Part shown: positions 62,931-64,000 of the stretch, one piece after another
How positions within the stretch are numbered: the first letter of the stretch is position 1
Layout: each line of letters opens with the position of its first letter
Source: an alpha proteobacterium BAL199
GTDB taxonomy: Bacteria; Pseudomonadota; Alphaproteobacteria; Thalassobaculales; Thalassobaculaceae
Assembly: GCA_000171835.1 (NCBI GenBank)
Contig: ABHC01000005.1
Coordinates: 170,999-234,998 of the forward strand
Direction of reading: 5' to 3'
DNA: 64,000 nucleotides
Notes under the pieces: model-generated
What the model saw: the letters and a program-made list of their open reading frames with translations, nothing else
Databases searched by the model: none
What the model was told of the DNA's origin: nothing
Position numbers and translations under genes: made by a program

Positions 62931-63755
62931 TTACCGGAACAGGCCGAGCAAGCTCTGCGGACGCTGGTTGGCGATACCAAGTGTCTGCACGGAGAGCTGT
63001 TGCTGCACCTGCAAGGCGGTCAACTTGGCCGACTCGCGAGCCAGATCGGCGTCGACGATGTTGCCCAAGCCTTCCTCGGTCGCATCCGAGATCTGCTCCA
63101 GGAACGTAGTCTGCAGTTCGAGGGCACGGACTTCCGCACCAAGCGAACCGAGAGCCGTGTTCACGGCAGACTCAAGGTCTGAGTACTCGCTCGACAACAC
63201 TGCCTGGGCCAGGGTCGCACTGCCGAAGGACGAGCCCGCAAGCGCGTTCACGGTGGTGCGCAGATCCTGGAAGGACAGCGACAAAGTGCCGCCGGTCAGG
63301 TTCGACAAGGTGTTGACGTTTGACGAAGAACTGTCGAGCAGGTTCACGCCGTTGAACACGGCGTTGTCGATGAAGTTTGCCGCCTGCGACAGCAGCTGGT
63401 TGAAGTCCGACTCCAAAATCGTCCGCTGAGCCGTCGTGATACCCTCGTTGGAGAGCTCCGTCAGCTTAACGCGAACGTCCTGAAGCAGGTTCGACACAGC
63501 CGTCGTGCCGGCGATCGCAACCTTGCCAATGCCTTTGGCGTTATTCAAACCCTGCGTGACGGCGCCGATCGCCTTCAACTCGCCGCGGATACCCTGAGCG
63601 ATGGAGAAGTTCGAAGCATCGTCGAGCGCGCCCGCGATCTTCAGGCCGGTAGAGACCCGGTTCTGACTGACGTCAAGGCCGCGGTTAACGGTATTAAGAG
63701 TCCGCAGCGCAACGAACACGCCGGGATTGGTGTTGATTGAGTTCTGAACAGCCAT
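62931..63755 (-). CDS. flagellin, copy 2
   Basis: The 274-residue protein matches copy 1 along its length (NTVNRGLDVSQNRVSTGLKIAGALDDASNFSIAQGIRGE to LTALQVQQQLSVQTLGIANQRPQSLLGLFR) with a short middle domain. GAGG before the ATG supports the start. The promoter region at the right edge holds a hairpin and a CtrA-like site. A strong terminator follows. Confidence 0.95.
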   Translation of the reverse strand: MAVQNSINTNPGVFVALRTLNTVNRGLDVSQNRVSTGLKIAGALDDASNFSIAQGIRGELKAIGAVTQGLNNAKGIGKVAIAGTTAVSNLLQDVRVKLTELSNEGITTAQRTILESDFNQLLSQAANFIDNAVFNGVNLLDSSSSNVNTLSNLTGGTLSLSFQDLRTTVNALAGSSFGSATLAQAVLSSEYSDLESAVNTALGSLGAEVRALELQTTFLEQISDATEEGLGNIVDADLARESAKLTALQVQQQLSVQTLGIANQRPQSLLGLFR

Positions 63756-63847
63756 TTTGGCATCCTCGTTCTAAGGTTGGGCATTTTGCCCGTCAACGTT
63801 GGGGCGAACCCCAGAGCACCTCAGAACATGCGCCGCAAGCACCCGCG

Positions 63848-63874
63848 AGTCAACCGAATATGTATCGGTTGACT
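63848..63874. repeat. perfect 10-bp inverted repeat in the flagellin copy 2 leader
   Basis: AGTCAACCGA (63848-63857) and TCGGTTGACT (63865-63874) are perfect arms around a seven-base loop. On the minus strand it lies downstream of the predicted promoter, so it would fold in the leader RNA about 95 bases before the ATG. Confidence 0.6.
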
Positions 63875-63918
63875 GTGGCAACGCAGCGGTGGCCAAAAGT
63901 CGAACTCCAAGCGGAGCT

Positions 63919-63948
63919 TATATCATTAACAAATACTTACCGGGTCAA
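63919..63948 (-). promoter_or_regulatory. candidate flagellin copy 2 promoter with CtrA-like box
   Basis: On the minus strand TTGACC (63948-63943) and GATATA (63924-63919) are 18 bases apart. TTAA-CAAATAC-TTAC (63926-63940, plus strand) between them is one base away from the CtrA consensus TTAA-N7-TTAA. No good sigma-54 site is seen here, unlike for flagellin copy 1. Confidence 0.45.
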
Positions 63949-64000
63949 TTCACTGCAATCTGCGTTGCTCCTTTCTGCGTTTTCTTCGGGATGACGGGGT

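Noticed and set aside
1..64000. CRISPR arrays, rRNA, tRNA, prophage or integrated plasmid genes
   Set aside because: No spaced direct repeats, cloverleaf-like or rRNA sequences, integrase, capsid or plasmid replication genes were seen.

Overview
This window is a GC-rich chromosomal segment of an alphaproteobacterium, most likely Rhodospirillales in the broad sense. I infer that from CckA, FlaF, FlbT, FliX, DUF6468, the alphaproteobacterial one-cysteine DksA type and LexA-like sites of the alphaproteobacterial kind before recA. I cannot name the genus. No rRNA, tRNA or CRISPR array was recognised.

Positions 1-25.5 kb hold mixed housekeeping genes: a FkbM-type methyltransferase cut by the left edge, an orphan TRAP solute-binding protein, a cold-shock protein with its own terminator, a PadR regulator next to an RND efflux pair, a phosphatidylethanolamine block (psd-pssA plus a second CDP-alcohol transferase), a LysM protein, a LOG-family enzyme, NADP isocitrate dehydrogenase, a secreted RNase A-like protein, a TauE-type permease, an aminotransferase, a histidine phosphatase, and a minus-strand run recA, alaS, moxR, a secreted unknown, a CoxE-like VWA gene, NlpC/P60 and an unknown.

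Positions 25.6-64 kb form one large flagellar locus. Minus-strand flgB-flgC-fliE-fliQ-fliR-flhB ends in the cell-cycle kinase gene cckA. A divergent plus-strand group holds an FlhB-C-like gene, a small unknown, fliO and fliP. A long minus-strand run follows: fliL-fliM-DUF6468-motE-cheY-cheZ-two MotB-like genes-a 1182-residue beta-module/TPR protein. Next come flgF, flgG-flgA-flgH, then dksA and fliX on the other strand, then flgI-flgJ-flgN-like. The distal part has flgK-flgL, a FlaG-like gene, two flagellin genes, two flaF copies, flbT and two large TPR proteins with a glycosyltransferase-like C-terminal half. Seven sigma-54 type promoters with exact GG-N10-GC spacing sit in front of these units. 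fliF, fliG, fliI, flhA, flgD, flgE, fliC-cap genes and motA are not in the window.

The main discovery is that three different mobile elements have landed in this locus, and in each case the original reading frame can be rebuilt exactly. An ISL3-family element with an 8-bp duplication splits motE. An IS1182-like element with a 4-bp duplication splits the flgI signal peptide. A 94-bp inverted-repeat element (MITE-like, TA duplication) splits a TPR gene. Together they suggest that motility is impaired or under relaxed selection in this strain. Other points of interest are a stand-alone secreted RNase A-like protein, a tandem MotB-like pair coupled to a large beta/TPR protein that could be a stator scaffold, and two degenerate LexA-like sites bracketing the recA -35 element.
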